Positions 48,861 through 58,304 of a stretch of DNA of 64,000 nucleotides are shown in pieces. The position numbers were made by a program, and so were the translations under genes. Position 1 is the stretch's first letter, and the number at the start of each line of letters is the position of its first letter. This stretch comes from Mycolicibacterium confluentis (GTDB taxonomy: Bacteria; Actinomycetota; Actinomycetes; Mycobacteriales; Mycobacteriaceae), in NCBI RefSeq assembly GCF_010729895.1, contig NZ_AP022612.1, positions 2,976,001 through 3,040,000 on the forward strand, written 5' to 3'. Below the pieces are notes generated by a model that saw only the letters and a program-made list of their open reading frames with translations, did not search any database and was not told the DNA's origin.

Positions 48861-49610
48861 TCAGGCCTCGGTGGCCAGCGGACTTGTGGCCACTTCGGTG
48901 CCGTCGGGCAGGGCGTAGATGTCGAAGTCACCGAACGCCTGCGGTGCCACGGCGACCAACTGGCGCAGGCACTCGACGGCCAGGCGGCGGATCTCGACGT
49001 CGGCCTGCTCGCTGGCGCGCATCGCGATGAAATGGCGCCACGCCCGGTAGTTGCCCGTGACCACGATGCGGGTCTCGGTCGCGTTGGGCAGCACCGCGCG
49101 CGCGGCCTGGCGCGCCTGCTTGCGGCGCACGGTCCCCTCGTCGCCGGCCAGCTTCTCGTTCAGCTTGGTCAGCAGTTCGGTGTACGCGGTGCGCGCGGCG
49201 TCGGTGGCCGTCAGGAACAGTTCCTCGAGCTCGGGGTCGCCCTCGATCCCCGGCGGCAGCACGACCTGCGAATCGTGCTCGGGCACGTACCGCTGGGACA
49301 GCTGCGAGTAGGAGAAGTGCCGGTGCCGGATCAGCTCATGCGTGCAGGAGCGGGAGATGCCGGTGATGTAGAAGGTCACCGTCGCGTGTTCGAGGACCGA
49401 GAAGTGCCCGACGTCGATGATGTGCTTGAGATAGGAGGCGTTGGTCGCGGTGCGCGGGTTGGGTTTGTCCCAGCTCTGGTAGCAGGCCCGGCCGGCGAAC
49501 TCGACGAGTGCGGCACCGCCCTCGGCGTCGGTGCTCCACGGCACGTCCTCGGGTGCGATGAACTCCGACTTGGCGATCAGCTGCACGCGCAGCGGGGCGG
49601 TCTCGGCCAC
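48861..49610 (-). CDS. thyX: Flavin-dependent thymidylate synthase
   Basis: Enzyme of 249 residues making dTMP from dUMP with FAD and methylenetetrahydrofolate. The ThyX signature [14 protein letters not shown] (pattern RHRxxSxxxxSxR) is complete. Like M. tuberculosis, this genome also carries thyA (56670-57482), so both routes coexist. thyX heads the thyX-dapA-rnj gene string and is divergent from the deaminase gene. Confidence 0.97.
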   Translation of the reverse strand: MAETAPLRVQLIAKSEFIAPEDVPWSTDAEGGAALVEFAGRACYQSWDKPNPRTATNASYLKHIIDVGHFSVLEHATVTFYITGISRSCTHELIRHRHFSYSQLSQRYVPEHDSQVVLPPGIEGDPELEELFLTATDAARTAYTELLTKLNEKLAGDEGTVRRKQARQAARAVLPNATETRIVVTGNYRAWRHFIAMRASEQADVEIRRLAVECLRQLVAVAPQAFGDFDIYALPDGTEVATSPLATEA

Positions 49611-49703
49611 CCGGGCAGCCTATCGTGCGGATTTCGGCGGGCCGGGGCTCGACGCTCGGCGGGCACACCCGGCACCCCCCAGCGACCCGCGTTAGGGTTG
49701 CCC

Positions 49704-50291
49704 ATGGCCGCACCCGCTCCCCCGTCGCGACTGCTCGACGTCATCGAGGACGACATCCTTCCCCTCACCGAAACCGGTGTGGCACAGGGCAACAAGGTCT
49801 TCGGGGCGGCCCTGCTCCGCAAATCGGACCTGTCCCTGGTGATCGCGGGGACCAACGCCGAAACCGCCAACCCGTTGTGGCATGGCGAGGTCCACACACT
49901 CAAGGCGTTCTACGAGCTCCCCGACCGCCCGCCGACCGCCGAGCTGGTGTTCATCTCCACCCATGAGCCGTGCACCATGTGCATGTCGGCGATCACCTGG
50001 GCCGGTTTCGACAACTACCACTACTTCTTCAGCCACGAGGACTCCCGCGACTCCTTCGCGATCCCGCACGACCTGTTGATCCTCAAGGAGCTCTTCTGCC
50101 TGGAGCCCGGTGGTTATCGCCGCAGCAATGCGTTCTGGACCGCGTACTCGATACCCGAGCTGGTCGCAGGTGAACCGGAACCGCTGCGCAGCCGGTTACG
50201 CGCCCAGAAGCAGCGCATTCGCGATCGTTACGACGCCCTCTCGGCGCGGTATCAGGAGAACAAGGGCGAGCACGACATCCCGCTCGCGTAA
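49704..50291 (+). CDS. Nucleoside/cytosine deaminase-like protein
   Basis: Protein of 195 residues of the zinc deaminase superfamily. The zinc site is complete: WHGEVHTL (His and catalytic Glu) and HEPCTMCMSAITWAG (two Cys). The body resembles guanine/tRNA-adenosine-type CMP/dCMP deaminases, but the long C-terminus (after YFFSHEDSRDSFAIPHD) is not typical, so substrate is uncertain. TAGGGT at 49693-49698, five bases before the ATG, may be its -10. It lies beside thyX, which suggests pyrimidine salvage, but this is inference. Confidence 0.83.
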   Translation: MAAPAPPSRLLDVIEDDILPLTETGVAQGNKVFGAALLRKSDLSLVIAGTNAETANPLWHGEVHTLKAFYELPDRPPTAELVFISTHEPCTMCMSAITWAGFDNYHYFFSHEDSRDSFAIPHDLLILKELFCLEPGGYRRSNAFWTAYSIPELVAGEPEPLRSRLRAQKQRIRDRYDALSARYQENKGEHDIPLA

Positions 50292-50323
50292 TGCGTGGAC
50301 CGTGATGCGTGGACGTAGCCACA

Positions 50324-50375
50324 AATGTGCCGAATTGCATGCAGAATCGCGTTCTCACCTGCAATTCCGCACATT
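50324..50375. terminator. Inverted repeat between deaminase and mmpL genes
   Basis: AATGTGCCGAATTGCA (50324-50339) and TGCAATTCCGCACATT (50360-50375) are inverted copies matching at 15 of 16 bases, with a 20-base centre. It lies in the 102-base gap between two convergent genes. A bidirectional transcription terminator is most likely; a dispersed palindromic repeat is the alternative. Confidence 0.6.
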
Positions 50376-50393
50376 CGGGCCCGGGCTGCGAGC

Positions 50394-53279
50394 TCAGGCC
50401 TCCTCGCGCGGCGAGTCCTTCACCCCGAGCAGCGCCCGAACGGCATTGCGGGACCCGAACGGCCGCAGCATTCGACTCGCAGGGCGCGGGCGAACGGTCA
50501 ACGGCCACCAGAACCAGCGGCCCATCATGGCCGCGATCGACGGAGTCATGAACGAGCGCACGATCAGGGTGTCGAACAGCAGGCCGAGGCCGATGGTGGT
50601 GCCGATCTGCCCGAGCACGACGAGATCGCTGAAGATGAACGACGACATCGTGGCCGCGAACACCAGGCCAGCCGCGGTGACGACTCGACCGGTGCCGGCC
50701 ATCGCCCTGATGACCCCGGTGTTCAGCCCGGCCCCGATCTCCTCTTTGAACCGGGAGATCAGCAGCAGGTTGTAGTCGGCGCCCACGGCCAGCAGCAGGA
50801 TCACCGCCAGCGCCAACACGATCCAATACAACTGGATGCCGAAGATGTACTGCCACACCAGAACCGACAGGCCGAATGACGCACCCAGCGAAATCGCGAC
50901 GGTTCCGACTATCACGACGGCGGCCACCAGGCTGCGGGTGATGAACATCATGATCAGCAGGATGAGCGACATCGCGGCGAGCGCGGCGATCAGCAGGTCG
51001 TAGCGCGACCCGTCCTGAATGTCCTTGTACGTCGCGGCGGTTCCCGCGACATAGATCTTCGCGTCCGACAGCGGGGTGGCCTTGACCGCGTCGAAGGCGG
51101 AGTCCTTGATCGCGTTGATGTGCGAAATACCCTCAGTGCTGGCGGGTTTGCCGGAGTGCGTGATGATCATCCGGGCCGCGTGGCCGTCGGGCGAGAGGAA
51201 CAGCTTGAGCCCGCGTTTGAAGTCGGGGTTGTCGAACGCCTCCGGCGGCAGATAGAAGGTGTCGTCATTCTTGGCGGCGTCGAAGGCCTGTCCCATCGCC
51301 GTGGAGTTCTTCAACGACTCCTCGGCCTGGCTGTTGATGCCGGTGGTGGTGGCGAAATTCGACAGCGTGAGGTCCCGGTTGCGCTCCTGGATCGCGATCT
51401 GCGGTGGCAGCAGCGCCAGGAGTTGCGGTTGCAGCGCGTCGAGCTTGTCCAGGCTCGCGGTGATGCTGGTGAACTGCTCGCTCAGTTCACTGATGCCGTC
51501 GAGGGCGTCAAACAGCGACCGGGCCGCCGCGCACATCGGAATGTCGAAACAGTGCGGCTCCCAATAGAAGTAGTTGCGCAGCGGACGGAACTGGTCATCG
51601 AAGTTCGCGATCTTGTCTCGCAGGTCGTTGACGATCGTGACGGTGTCGTGGAACGCCTCGGTCTGCTCGTGGGTGGCCGCCGCACTGGCCTGCTGCAGGG
51701 CCAACTGCTGCCTGAGGATGTCGATGGTGTTGGTGATCTCTCCTGCCTGCTTCATCAGATCGGCGCCGCGCTGCTGCTGGTAGCCGAGGTTCATGATCTG
51801 GCTGGCGCTCTGCGCGCTGATCTGAAACGGGATGGAGCTGTGGCTGATCGGTGTCCCCAGTGGCCGGGTGATGGACTGGACCAGCGAGATGCCCGGCGTG
51901 TGCAGGACGCTCTTGGCGACGCGCTCCAGGATCAGCATGTCCGCGGGATTCCGCAGGTCGTGGTCGGCCTCGATCATCAGCAGTTCGGGATTGAGCCTCG
52001 CCTCGGAGAAGTGCCGCTCGGCGGCGGCGTACCCGACCTTCGCGGGCGCCCAATCGGGCAGGTAGGGACGCCCGTCGTAACTGACCTCGTAGCCGGGCAG
52101 CGCGAGCAGGCCGACGGCCGCGATCCCACACGAGACAGCGAGGATGGGACCTGGCCAGCGCACGATCGACGTGCCGATGCGACGCCAACCGCGAGTCCGC
52201 ACCGTGCGCTTCGGCTCCAGCAGGCCGAACCGGGTGGCGATCAACAGGACCGCGGGTCCGAGTGTCAATGCCGCCGCCAATGTCACCAGCACACCCAGTG
52301 CGGCGGGGACGCCCAGAGTCTGGAAGTAGGGCAGCCGCGTGAAGACCAGGCAGGCCACCGCGCCGGCGATGGTGAGCCCGGAACCGACGATGACGTGCAC
52401 GGTGCCGCGGAACATGTCGTGGTAGGCCGATATTCGGTCCATGCCCTTACTGCGGGCCTCGTGATAGCGGCCGACGATGAAGATCGCGTAGTCGGTTCCC
52501 GCGGCGATCGCCAGCAGCGTCAGCAGGTTCGTCGCATACGTCGACAACCCGATGACGCCCCAGTGCGCCAGCGTCGAGACGACACCGCGGGCTGCGGCGA
52601 GTTCGATCAGGACGGTGAACAGCATGATCAGTGTCGTACTGATCGAGCGGTAGACCACCAGCAGCATCACCGCGATGACCAGGAAGGTGATGGCCGTGAC
52701 CTTCTCAGTGCCCTCGCTGCCGACCTCGAAGTTGTCGGTGATCAGCGGTGCTGCGCCGGTGACGTGGGCCGTGACCCCGGGCGGCGGGGGCGTGCTCTCG
52801 ACGATCTCGCGGATGGCGTCGACGGACTGGTTCGACAGCGCCTCGCCCTGGTTGCCGGCCAGGTACACCTGGACCAGCGCGGCCTTACCGTCCTTGCTCT
52901 GAGATCCGCCCGCGGTCAGTGGGTCGCCCCAGAAGTCCTGAATGTGCTGGACGTGTTCGGTGTCCTCGGCCAGCCTCTTCACCAGGCCGTCGTAGTACCG
53001 GTGCGCCTCGTCGCCCAGTGGCTGCTCGCCCTCGAGCACGATCATGGCCGCGCTGTCGGAGTCGAACTCCTCGAAGACCTGGCCGATGTGCCGCATCGCC
53101 TGGATCGACGGGGAGTCCACGGCATTCAGCGACACCGACCGGGCCGCCCCGACCACCTCGAGTTGGGGCGAGATGACATTCGAGATCACCGCGACAGCAA
53201 GCCACAGGAGCAGGATCGGCACCGCCAGTCGGCGGATGATGCGCGCGGCGCGAGTGCCGTCAACGTCGTTGGCACTCAT
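50394..53279 (-). CDS. MmpL-family RND transporter
   Basis: Membrane protein of 961 residues with 12 predicted helices in the RND layout: helix 1, a large periplasmic loop, five helices with GTDYAIFIVGRYHEARSKG, a second long helical loop (about 420-760), then five helices with GADYNLLLISRFKEE. These two Asp-Tyr pairs carry the proton relay of MmpL proteins. It is the MmpL4/5-like subtype paired with an MmpS. Such pumps export siderophores or lipids. The ATG at 53279 overlaps the mmpS stop by four bases. Cargo cannot be predicted. Confidence 0.92.
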   Translation of the reverse strand: MSANDVDGTRAARIIRRLAVPILLLWLAVAVISNVISPQLEVVGAARSVSLNAVDSPSIQAMRHIGQVFEEFDSDSAAMIVLEGEQPLGDEAHRYYDGLVKRLAEDTEHVQHIQDFWGDPLTAGGSQSKDGKAALVQVYLAGNQGEALSNQSVDAIREIVESTPPPPGVTAHVTGAAPLITDNFEVGSEGTEKVTAITFLVIAVMLLVVYRSISTTLIMLFTVLIELAAARGVVSTLAHWGVIGLSTYATNLLTLLAIAAGTDYAIFIVGRYHEARSKGMDRISAYHDMFRGTVHVIVGSGLTIAGAVACLVFTRLPYFQTLGVPAALGVLVTLAAALTLGPAVLLIATRFGLLEPKRTVRTRGWRRIGTSIVRWPGPILAVSCGIAAVGLLALPGYEVSYDGRPYLPDWAPAKVGYAAAERHFSEARLNPELLMIEADHDLRNPADMLILERVAKSVLHTPGISLVQSITRPLGTPISHSSIPFQISAQSASQIMNLGYQQQRGADLMKQAGEITNTIDILRQQLALQQASAAATHEQTEAFHDTVTIVNDLRDKIANFDDQFRPLRNYFYWEPHCFDIPMCAAARSLFDALDGISELSEQFTSITASLDKLDALQPQLLALLPPQIAIQERNRDLTLSNFATTTGINSQAEESLKNSTAMGQAFDAAKNDDTFYLPPEAFDNPDFKRGLKLFLSPDGHAARMIITHSGKPASTEGISHINAIKDSAFDAVKATPLSDAKIYVAGTAATYKDIQDGSRYDLLIAALAAMSLILLIMMFITRSLVAAVVIVGTVAISLGASFGLSVLVWQYIFGIQLYWIVLALAVILLLAVGADYNLLLISRFKEEIGAGLNTGVIRAMAGTGRVVTAAGLVFAATMSSFIFSDLVVLGQIGTTIGLGLLFDTLIVRSFMTPSIAAMMGRWFWWPLTVRPRPASRMLRPFGSRNAVRALLGVKDSPREEA

Positions 53280-53680
53280 GCGGTCTTGTCCATGCAGGAG
53301 ATGTAGCCGTTCACGTTGTGGGTGGACCTCTCGTCCTTGACCACGCCGTTGACGGTGATGCGGCACGTCAGGACGTCCGCGTCACCCTGTGCCCGCAGGT
53401 CGGCGAACATCGTCGGTTCGTCGGTGGTCACGAGGTGCGACCACGGCAACGGCGCGTCGTCGACGCGTTGGGGTTGGGCGTTCTCGTCCAGCCAGTTGAT
53501 GGTCGCCACTGATCCGGGGGTGCCGATCACTTCGAAGAGGACATGTTTGGGGTTGTAACCGGTGTTCTCCAGGGCCTCCGCCCCCGGCCGGGACACCTGA
53601 TTGTCGGATCCGAAGATCCCGTGCAGACGATGGATGCTGAACCCCACCACTGCGACAACAAGAATCGCGACGATGACCAT
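53276..53680 (-). CDS. MmpS-family membrane accessory protein
   Basis: Protein of 134 residues: one N-terminal transmembrane helix (VIVAILVVAVVGFSIHRLHGIFG) and a periplasmic beta-rich domain with VLFEVIGTPGSVATINWLDENAQPQRV, LPWSHLV, and two cysteines (LTCRITVNG, GYISCMDK). It works with the overlapping mmpL. Oddly, the frame stays open upstream for about 30 codons and encodes a family-like stretch (RGLLGRRW just before this Met) without an ATG, GTG or TTG. The true start may therefore be an unusual codon upstream. Confidence 0.87.
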   Translation of the reverse strand: MVIVAILVVAVVGFSIHRLHGIFGSDNQVSRPGAEALENTGYNPKHVLFEVIGTPGSVATINWLDENAQPQRVDDAPLPWSHLVTTDEPTMFADLRAQGDADVLTCRITVNGVVKDERSTHNVNGYISCMDKTA

Positions 53681-54079
53681 CCACCGTCGCCCCAGAAGAC
53701 CTCGAACCGAGAACCCGCCGATGAAACGTACGGTACCGCCACACGACTCGTGATGTATGCGTGATTTCCGAACTCACGGGTCACTCGAACATGCCATCCG
53801 CAGCCCGCCGCAGGGTGACTGGAAGGGCGTCGTCCAGGCCTCTATGGTCGCGGGAACCAACGGGACCGAGCAGGGGGACGACATGTGCACGTTTCGCAGA
53901 AGTCGTGCGCCGCTGTGGGACTCGATTGATTTTCAGCCCAGTAAATGGAATCGAGCGACGCCGCACTACGGGTTCTCCGTCAACGTCGGCGTAGGCTCCA
54001 CCGAGATCGAGGACGCGCAGCGCGAACTGGGGGTGTTCACCGCACCTCTGAGCATCTTCGATCGCCGCTCCGCTGATGC
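53681..54079. other. 399-base gap between mmpS and the dehalogenase gene
   Basis: No convincing gene was found. The first 90 bases extend the mmpS frame without a start codon. A forward open frame begins at an ATG at 53884 after a purine-rich AGGGGG, but it runs into the antisense strand of the dehalogenase gene and resembles nothing I recognise. The region around 53925-53960 is less GC-rich than its surroundings and may hold the mmpS-mmpL promoter. Confidence 0.4.
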
Positions 54080-54976
54080 TCACCTCGGATTGGCGGCGAT
54101 GAAATCGACCACGACCCCCGCCAACTCGATACCCTTGTCCTCCTGCAGGAAGTGCCCCCCGCCCGCGATCGTGATCAGCGGTTGCCCGGCGGCGCCGGGA
54201 ATCAGCTTGCGCAGCACCGCATCCGCACCCCGCGTGATGGCGTCGGAGTCGGAGAACGCGCACAGGAACGGTCGCTCGAATCTGGCGAGCACCTCCCAGG
54301 CGGCCCGGTTCGCCTCGGCGGCCGGATCGTCGGGTGTGATGGGCACGAGCAGCGGGAACTGCCGCGCGCCCGCCTTGTACGAATCGTCGGGGAACGGCGC
54401 ATCGTAGGCCGCGACCACCTCGGGACTGAGCGTGGTGACGCAACCACCGGCGACGATCTTCCCGACCGGGAAGTCGGGGGTCTGCTGGCTGAACTGCCGC
54501 CACGCGAGGAAGGCGTCACCGGGATGGTGGTCACCGGTGGGCAGCATGGTGTTGGCCGCCACGACGCGGGCGAAGCGGTCCGGGTGCTCACCCACAAGGC
54601 GCAGCCCGAGCAGACCGCCCCAGTCCTGGCAGACCAGGGTGATGTCGCGGAGGCCGATCGCCTCGATGGCCGCCCAGGTCCAGTCGATGTGCGCCGCATA
54701 CGTGTAGTCCTCGCGACGCGCGGGTTTGTCGCTGCGGCCGAACCCGACGAGATCGATTGCCACCGCACGGAATCCGGCGCCGGTGAGCACCGGGATCATG
54801 GTCCGGTACAGGTAGCTCCAGGACGGCTCGCCGTGCAGCAGCAGCACCACCTCGGCGTCGGCCGGCCCCTCGTCGAGGTAATGCATCCGCACCCCGTCGA
54901 CGTCGACGTAGTGGGGCGCGAACGGGTAGTCGGGCAGGTCCTCGAAGCGCTCGTCGGGGGTGCGCAGAACGTCCAT
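54080..54976 (-). CDS. Haloalkane dehalogenase (DhmA-like)
   Basis: Alpha/beta-hydrolase of 298 residues close to M. tuberculosis Rv2296 in sequence. It has HGEPSWSYLYR (oxyanion and halide site), nucleophile Asp118 with halide-binding Trp119 in CQDWGG, and catalytic His near 275 in AGGGHFLQED. Haloalkane dehalogenases replace a halogen with hydroxyl. It lies three bases after the DNA glycosylase gene and ends the thyA-dfrA operon. The natural substrate is unknown. Confidence 0.9.
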   Translation of the reverse strand: MDVLRTPDERFEDLPDYPFAPHYVDVDGVRMHYLDEGPADAEVVLLLHGEPSWSYLYRTMIPVLTGAGFRAVAIDLVGFGRSDKPARREDYTYAAHIDWTWAAIEAIGLRDITLVCQDWGGLLGLRLVGEHPDRFARVVAANTMLPTGDHHPGDAFLAWRQFSQQTPDFPVGKIVAGGCVTTLSPEVVAAYDAPFPDDSYKAGARQFPLLVPITPDDPAAEANRAAWEVLARFERPFLCAFSDSDAITRGADAVLRKLIPGAAGQPLITIAGGGHFLQEDKGIELAGVVVDFIAANPR

Positions 54977-54979
54977 GGC

Positions 54980-56188
54980 TCAGTCAACCAAAGCGGTGCG
55001 CAGCGGCGCCACCAGATCCCCACGATCGCCGATCGCGACGTCGCCCAGCCCCAGCCAGTCGGCCATGCTGCGCAGTTGCGGCGCCAACGCCTCGGCCACC
55101 CGCACGCGGTCGTGGCCGTCCTCGGTGAAGGCCCCGAGGACCTGCAGGGCATCACCGGCGCGGTCACCCTTGAGGTCGACGCGGCCCACCAACTGCCCGT
55201 CGAGCAGGAACGGCCACACGTAGTACCCGTACTGCCGTTTGGGCGCCGGGGTGTAGATCTCGATGCGGTAGTGGAATCCGAACAGCCGCTCGACCCGCGG
55301 CCGAAAGAAGATCAACGGGTCAAACGGGCACAGCAGCGCCGTGCCGCGGTCGACGCGCGGGATCTTCTGCCCCGCGCGCAGGTAGGCCGGGGCGCCGTCC
55401 AGGTCTATCGCCTCAAGCTCCCCTGCCGCCACCAGGTCGGCCAGTGCGGGCTTGACCTGGGCGGCCCCGAGCCTGAAGTAGTCGCGCAAGTCGGCCTCGG
55501 TGCCCACGCCCAGGGAGGACGCGGCGCGCAGCATCAGCTCCCGGATGGCCTGCTGGTCATCGACCTCACGCGCGAGCACCTCGGGCGGCAGCACCCGCTC
55601 GGTGAGGTCGTAGTGCCGCGCGAACCCCACCCGGGTGGCGGTGGTGAGCACGCCGGCCGACCACAGCGCCTCGGCCACCCACTTGGTGTCGCTGCGGTCC
55701 CACCACGGACCTTTGCGACCGCGCGGTTCGGCCTCCAGGTGCGCCTCGATCTGCCCTGCGGTCGACGGACCGAGTTCGGCCACGGCCGCCACGATGTCCT
55801 CGGCCAGGCGCGGATTGCGGCGGACGATCTCGCGACCCCACCGCCCGTCGGTGTACTCGCGCATGCGCCACCGCAGCAGCGGCCAGTCATCGACGGCCAT
55901 CAAAGCGGCCTCGTGCGCCCAGTACTCCACCAGCAGACGCGGTGAGCGCGCGCTGTGACTCCAGGCCGCACGGTCCACCAAGTCGCGGTCGTAGGGGCCG
56001 AGCCGGCTGAACACCGGTGCGTAGTGCGCCCGCACCGCAACCGACACGGAGTCCAGTTGCAGGACCTGGATCCGGGAGATCAGCCGCCGCAGATGGGCAC
56101 GGGTCACCGCACCGGTGGGCGGGGCCTCGTGGAAACCCTGTGCGGCCAGCGCGACGCGGCGCGCCTGGGGCAGGGTGAGCCGCGCCAT
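54980..56188 (-). CDS. AlkZ/YcaQ-family DNA glycosylase (winged-helix)
   Basis: Protein of 402 residues of the HTH_42 (YcaQ/AlkZ) family, which removes alkylated bases and unhooks interstrand crosslinks. The catalytic motif is QLD (Gln44-Leu-Asp46), the QxD form of Streptomyces AlkZ, not the QxQ of E. coli YcaQ. Winged-helix repeats fill the rest (ALFCPFDPLIFFRPRVERLFGFHYRIEIY-like segment near 300). The ATG at 56188 overlaps the dfrA stop by one base; the open frame upstream is in dfrA. Three bases separate it from the dehalogenase gene. Confidence 0.88.
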   Translation of the reverse strand: MARLTLPQARRVALAAQGFHEAPPTGAVTRAHLRRLISRIQVLQLDSVSVAVRAHYAPVFSRLGPYDRDLVDRAAWSHSARSPRLLVEYWAHEAALMAVDDWPLLRWRMREYTDGRWGREIVRRNPRLAEDIVAAVAELGPSTAGQIEAHLEAEPRGRKGPWWDRSDTKWVAEALWSAGVLTTATRVGFARHYDLTERVLPPEVLAREVDDQQAIRELMLRAASSLGVGTEADLRDYFRLGAAQVKPALADLVAAGELEAIDLDGAPAYLRAGQKIPRVDRGTALLCPFDPLIFFRPRVERLFGFHYRIEIYTPAPKRQYGYYVWPFLLDGQLVGRVDLKGDRAGDALQVLGAFTEDGHDRVRVAEALAPQLRSMADWLGLGDVAIGDRGDLVAPLRTALVD

Positions 56189-56673
56189 CAGCGCACGTAG
56201 GACAGGAACCGGTACCGCAGGCCCGACGCACTGGTGAGCCAGTCGCCCGCCGTGCCCCGCCACGTGTCATCGAGCACCGGGGCCACCGCATCGTCGTCCT
56301 CGCGGCGCAGGTCGATCTCGATCTCGGTGACCTCACACCGGTTCGCCAACGGCAGCGCGGCCGCATAGATCTGCGCGCCGCCGATCACCCATGCGTCATC
56401 CAACGGGGCGTCCTGCAGGGACGTCACCACATCCGCACCTTCAGCCATATAGTCAGCCTGCCTGGTGACTACGACATTTCTGCGGCCCGGCAGCGGACGC
56501 ACCTTGGCCGGCAGCGACTCCCAGGTCAGACGGCCCATGACGACGGCGTGGCCCAGGGTCAGCTCTTTGAACCGGGCCTGGTCCTCCGGCAGGCGCCACG
56601 GGATGCCGTTGTCCCGGCCGATGACGCCCGAGGTGGACTGCGCCCAGATCAGGCTCAACGACGGTGCCGTCAT
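56188..56673 (-). CDS. dfrA: Dihydrofolate reductase
   Basis: Enzyme of 161 residues (M. tuberculosis DfrA has 159). Motifs: [44 protein letters not shown] with the NADPH and folate pocket, and [28 protein letters not shown]. It regenerates tetrahydrofolate used by ThyA. Its start overlaps the thyA stop by four bases and its stop overlaps the glycosylase start by one, so three gene products are tightly coupled. Confidence 0.97.
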   Translation of the reverse strand: MTAPSLSLIWAQSTSGVIGRDNGIPWRLPEDQARFKELTLGHAVVMGRLTWESLPAKVRPLPGRRNVVVTRQADYMAEGADVVTSLQDAPLDDAWVIGGAQIYAAALPLANRCEVTEIEIDLRREDDDAVAPVLDDTWRGTAGDWLTSASGLRYRFLSYVR

Positions 56674-57482
56674 ACCGCGACGGGCGCCTTGATCGCCGGA
56701 TGCGGGTCGTAGCCCTTGACGGTGATGTCGTCGTAGGTGTAGTCGAACAGTGAATCACGTTGGGCGAGAACAAGTTCCGGATAGGGTCGCGGATCCCGGG
56801 ACAACTGCTCGGTGACCTGCTCGACGTGGTTGTCGTAGATGTGGCAGTCTCCCCCGGTCCAGATGAACTCCCCGACATCCAGGCCGGCCTGTGCCGCCAT
56901 CATGTGGGTCAGCAGCGCATAGGAGGCGATGTTGAACGGGACGCCGAGGAACAGGTCGGCGCTGCGCTGATACAGCTGGCAGGACAGCCGTCCGTCGGCG
57001 ACGTAGAACTGGAAGAAGGCGTGGCAGGGCGGCAGCGCCATCTGCGGGATCTCACCGACGTTCCAGGCCGAGACGATGTTGCGTCGTGAGTCCGGGTCCG
57101 ACTTCAACAACTGCAGTGCGGCACCGATCTGGTCGATGTGCTCGCCCGACGGCGTGGGCCAGGACCGCCACTGCACGCCGTAGACGGGCCCGAGTTCACC
57201 TGTCGGAGAAGCCCATTCGTCCCAGATCGTGACACCATGCTCCTGTAGCCACCGCACATTGGAGTCACCGCGCAGGAACCACAGCAGTTCGTAGACCACC
57301 GACTTCAGGTGCACCTTCTTGGTGGTGATCAGCGGGAAGCCCGCCGAGAGGTCGAACCGCATCTGGTGGCCGAAGAGGCTGCGGGTGCCGGTTCCGGTGC
57401 GATCGGACTTCGGCGTCCCGGAGTCGAGCACCAGACGCAACAGATCCTCGTACGGGGTGGGAATCGACGCAGCGGTCTGCAC
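56670..57482 (-). CDS. thyA: Thymidylate synthase ThyA
   Basis: Enzyme of 270 residues (dUMP to dTMP with methylenetetrahydrofolate). Conserved [15 protein letters not shown], the catalytic Cys in [13 protein letters not shown], and [42 protein letters not shown]. The GTG start at 57482 adds seven residues over the M. tuberculosis protein, whose start aligns with TPYEDLL; either is possible. It leads a four-gene operon with dfrA, the glycosylase and the dehalogenase. Divergent from the dienelactone hydrolase gene. Confidence 0.97.
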   Translation of the reverse strand: MQTAASIPTPYEDLLRLVLDSGTPKSDRTGTGTRSLFGHQMRFDLSAGFPLITTKKVHLKSVVYELLWFLRGDSNVRWLQEHGVTIWDEWASPTGELGPVYGVQWRSWPTPSGEHIDQIGAALQLLKSDPDSRRNIVSAWNVGEIPQMALPPCHAFFQFYVADGRLSCQLYQRSADLFLGVPFNIASYALLTHMMAAQAGLDVGEFIWTGGDCHIYDNHVEQVTEQLSRDPRPYPELVLAQRDSLFDYTYDDITVKGYDPHPAIKAPVAV

Positions 57483-57547
57483 GGGGTCAGCTTACGTCCA
57501 GGCACCGACGCGCCGCGGCACCACACACCAGGAGTAGAACGGAGGTC

Positions 57548-58285
57548 ATGCCGACGATCACCGACACCGTCACGACGCCCGATGGAGCCTGCACCATCAC
57601 CCTGGCCACTCCCGAGGGCGACGGACCCTGGCCCGGCGTGGTGATGTACCCGGACGCCGGCGGCGCCCGCGACACGTTCACGCAGATGGCGACGCAGCTT
57701 GCCGAGTACGGCTACGCCGTCCTGGTGCCGGACGTGTACTACCGCAACCCGGGCTGGGAGCCGTTCGACATGGCCAACGTCTTCACCGTGCCCGAGGAGC
57801 GCGCGCGATTGTTCACGATGATCTCGACCGTCACCCCCGACCACATGGCCTCGGACGCGAACGCGTTCTTCGACTACCTGCAGGCCCGGCCCGAGGTCAG
57901 CGGCACGAAGTTCGGCACCACCGGCTACTGCATGGGTGGACGCACCTCGCTGATCGTGGCGGGCCGCGTGCCCGACCGCGTGGCCGCGGCGATGTCCTTC
58001 CACGGCGGCGGCCTGGTCACCGACGATCCCAGCAGCCCGCACCTGCAGGCCGACAGGATCCAGGCCGCGGTGTACGTCGGCGGGGCCGAGAACGACGGAT
58101 CGTTCACCGCCGAGAACGCCGAGACGCTGGAGAAGGCCCTGGCCGCCGCGGGTGTCGAGCACACCGTCGAGATCTATCCCGCCGGGCACGGCTTCGCGGT
58201 CCCGGACAACGCGCCGTACGACGCCGCCGCGGCGAGGAGACACTGGGCCGCGATGAAGGACGTCTTCGGGGCGCATTTGTCCTGA
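57548..58285 (+). CDS. Dienelactone hydrolase family protein (Rv2765-like)
   Basis: Alpha/beta-hydrolase of 245 residues of the dienelactone hydrolase class, which uses a Cys nucleophile: TTGYCMGGRTSL (Cys128), with His near 216 in YPAGHGFAVPD. Dienelactone hydrolases open lactones in aromatic degradation; in mycobacteria the substrate is unknown and other esters are possible. GGAGG lies just upstream of the ATG. It precedes a CitE-like lyase gene by 19 bases and is conserved beside thyA (Rv2765). Confidence 0.91.
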   Translation: MPTITDTVTTPDGACTITLATPEGDGPWPGVVMYPDAGGARDTFTQMATQLAEYGYAVLVPDVYYRNPGWEPFDMANVFTVPEERARLFTMISTVTPDHMASDANAFFDYLQARPEVSGTKFGTTGYCMGGRTSLIVAGRVPDRVAAAMSFHGGGLVTDDPSSPHLQADRIQAAVYVGGAENDGSFTAENAETLEKALAAAGVEHTVEIYPAGHGFAVPDNAPYDAAAARRHWAAMKDVFGAHLS

Positions 58286-58304
58286 CAGTGCCTGGTGCGG
58301 GAAC

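Noticed and set aside
49681..49703. TAGGGT before the deaminase as a firm leaderless promoter
   Set aside because: Spacing to the ATG is five bases, shorter than in the other cases; kept only as a possibility in the gene entry.
50394..53680. mmpS-mmpL as a new export system
   Set aside because: A standard mmpS/mmpL pair with normal motifs; only the mmpS start is unusual.
53884..54407. Forward open frame between mmpS and the dehalogenase
   Set aside because: Most of it is antisense to the dehalogenase gene, and no protein family is recognisable.
56670..57482. Presence of thyA in addition to thyX as an anomaly
   Set aside because: Both genes coexist in M. tuberculosis and many mycobacteria.
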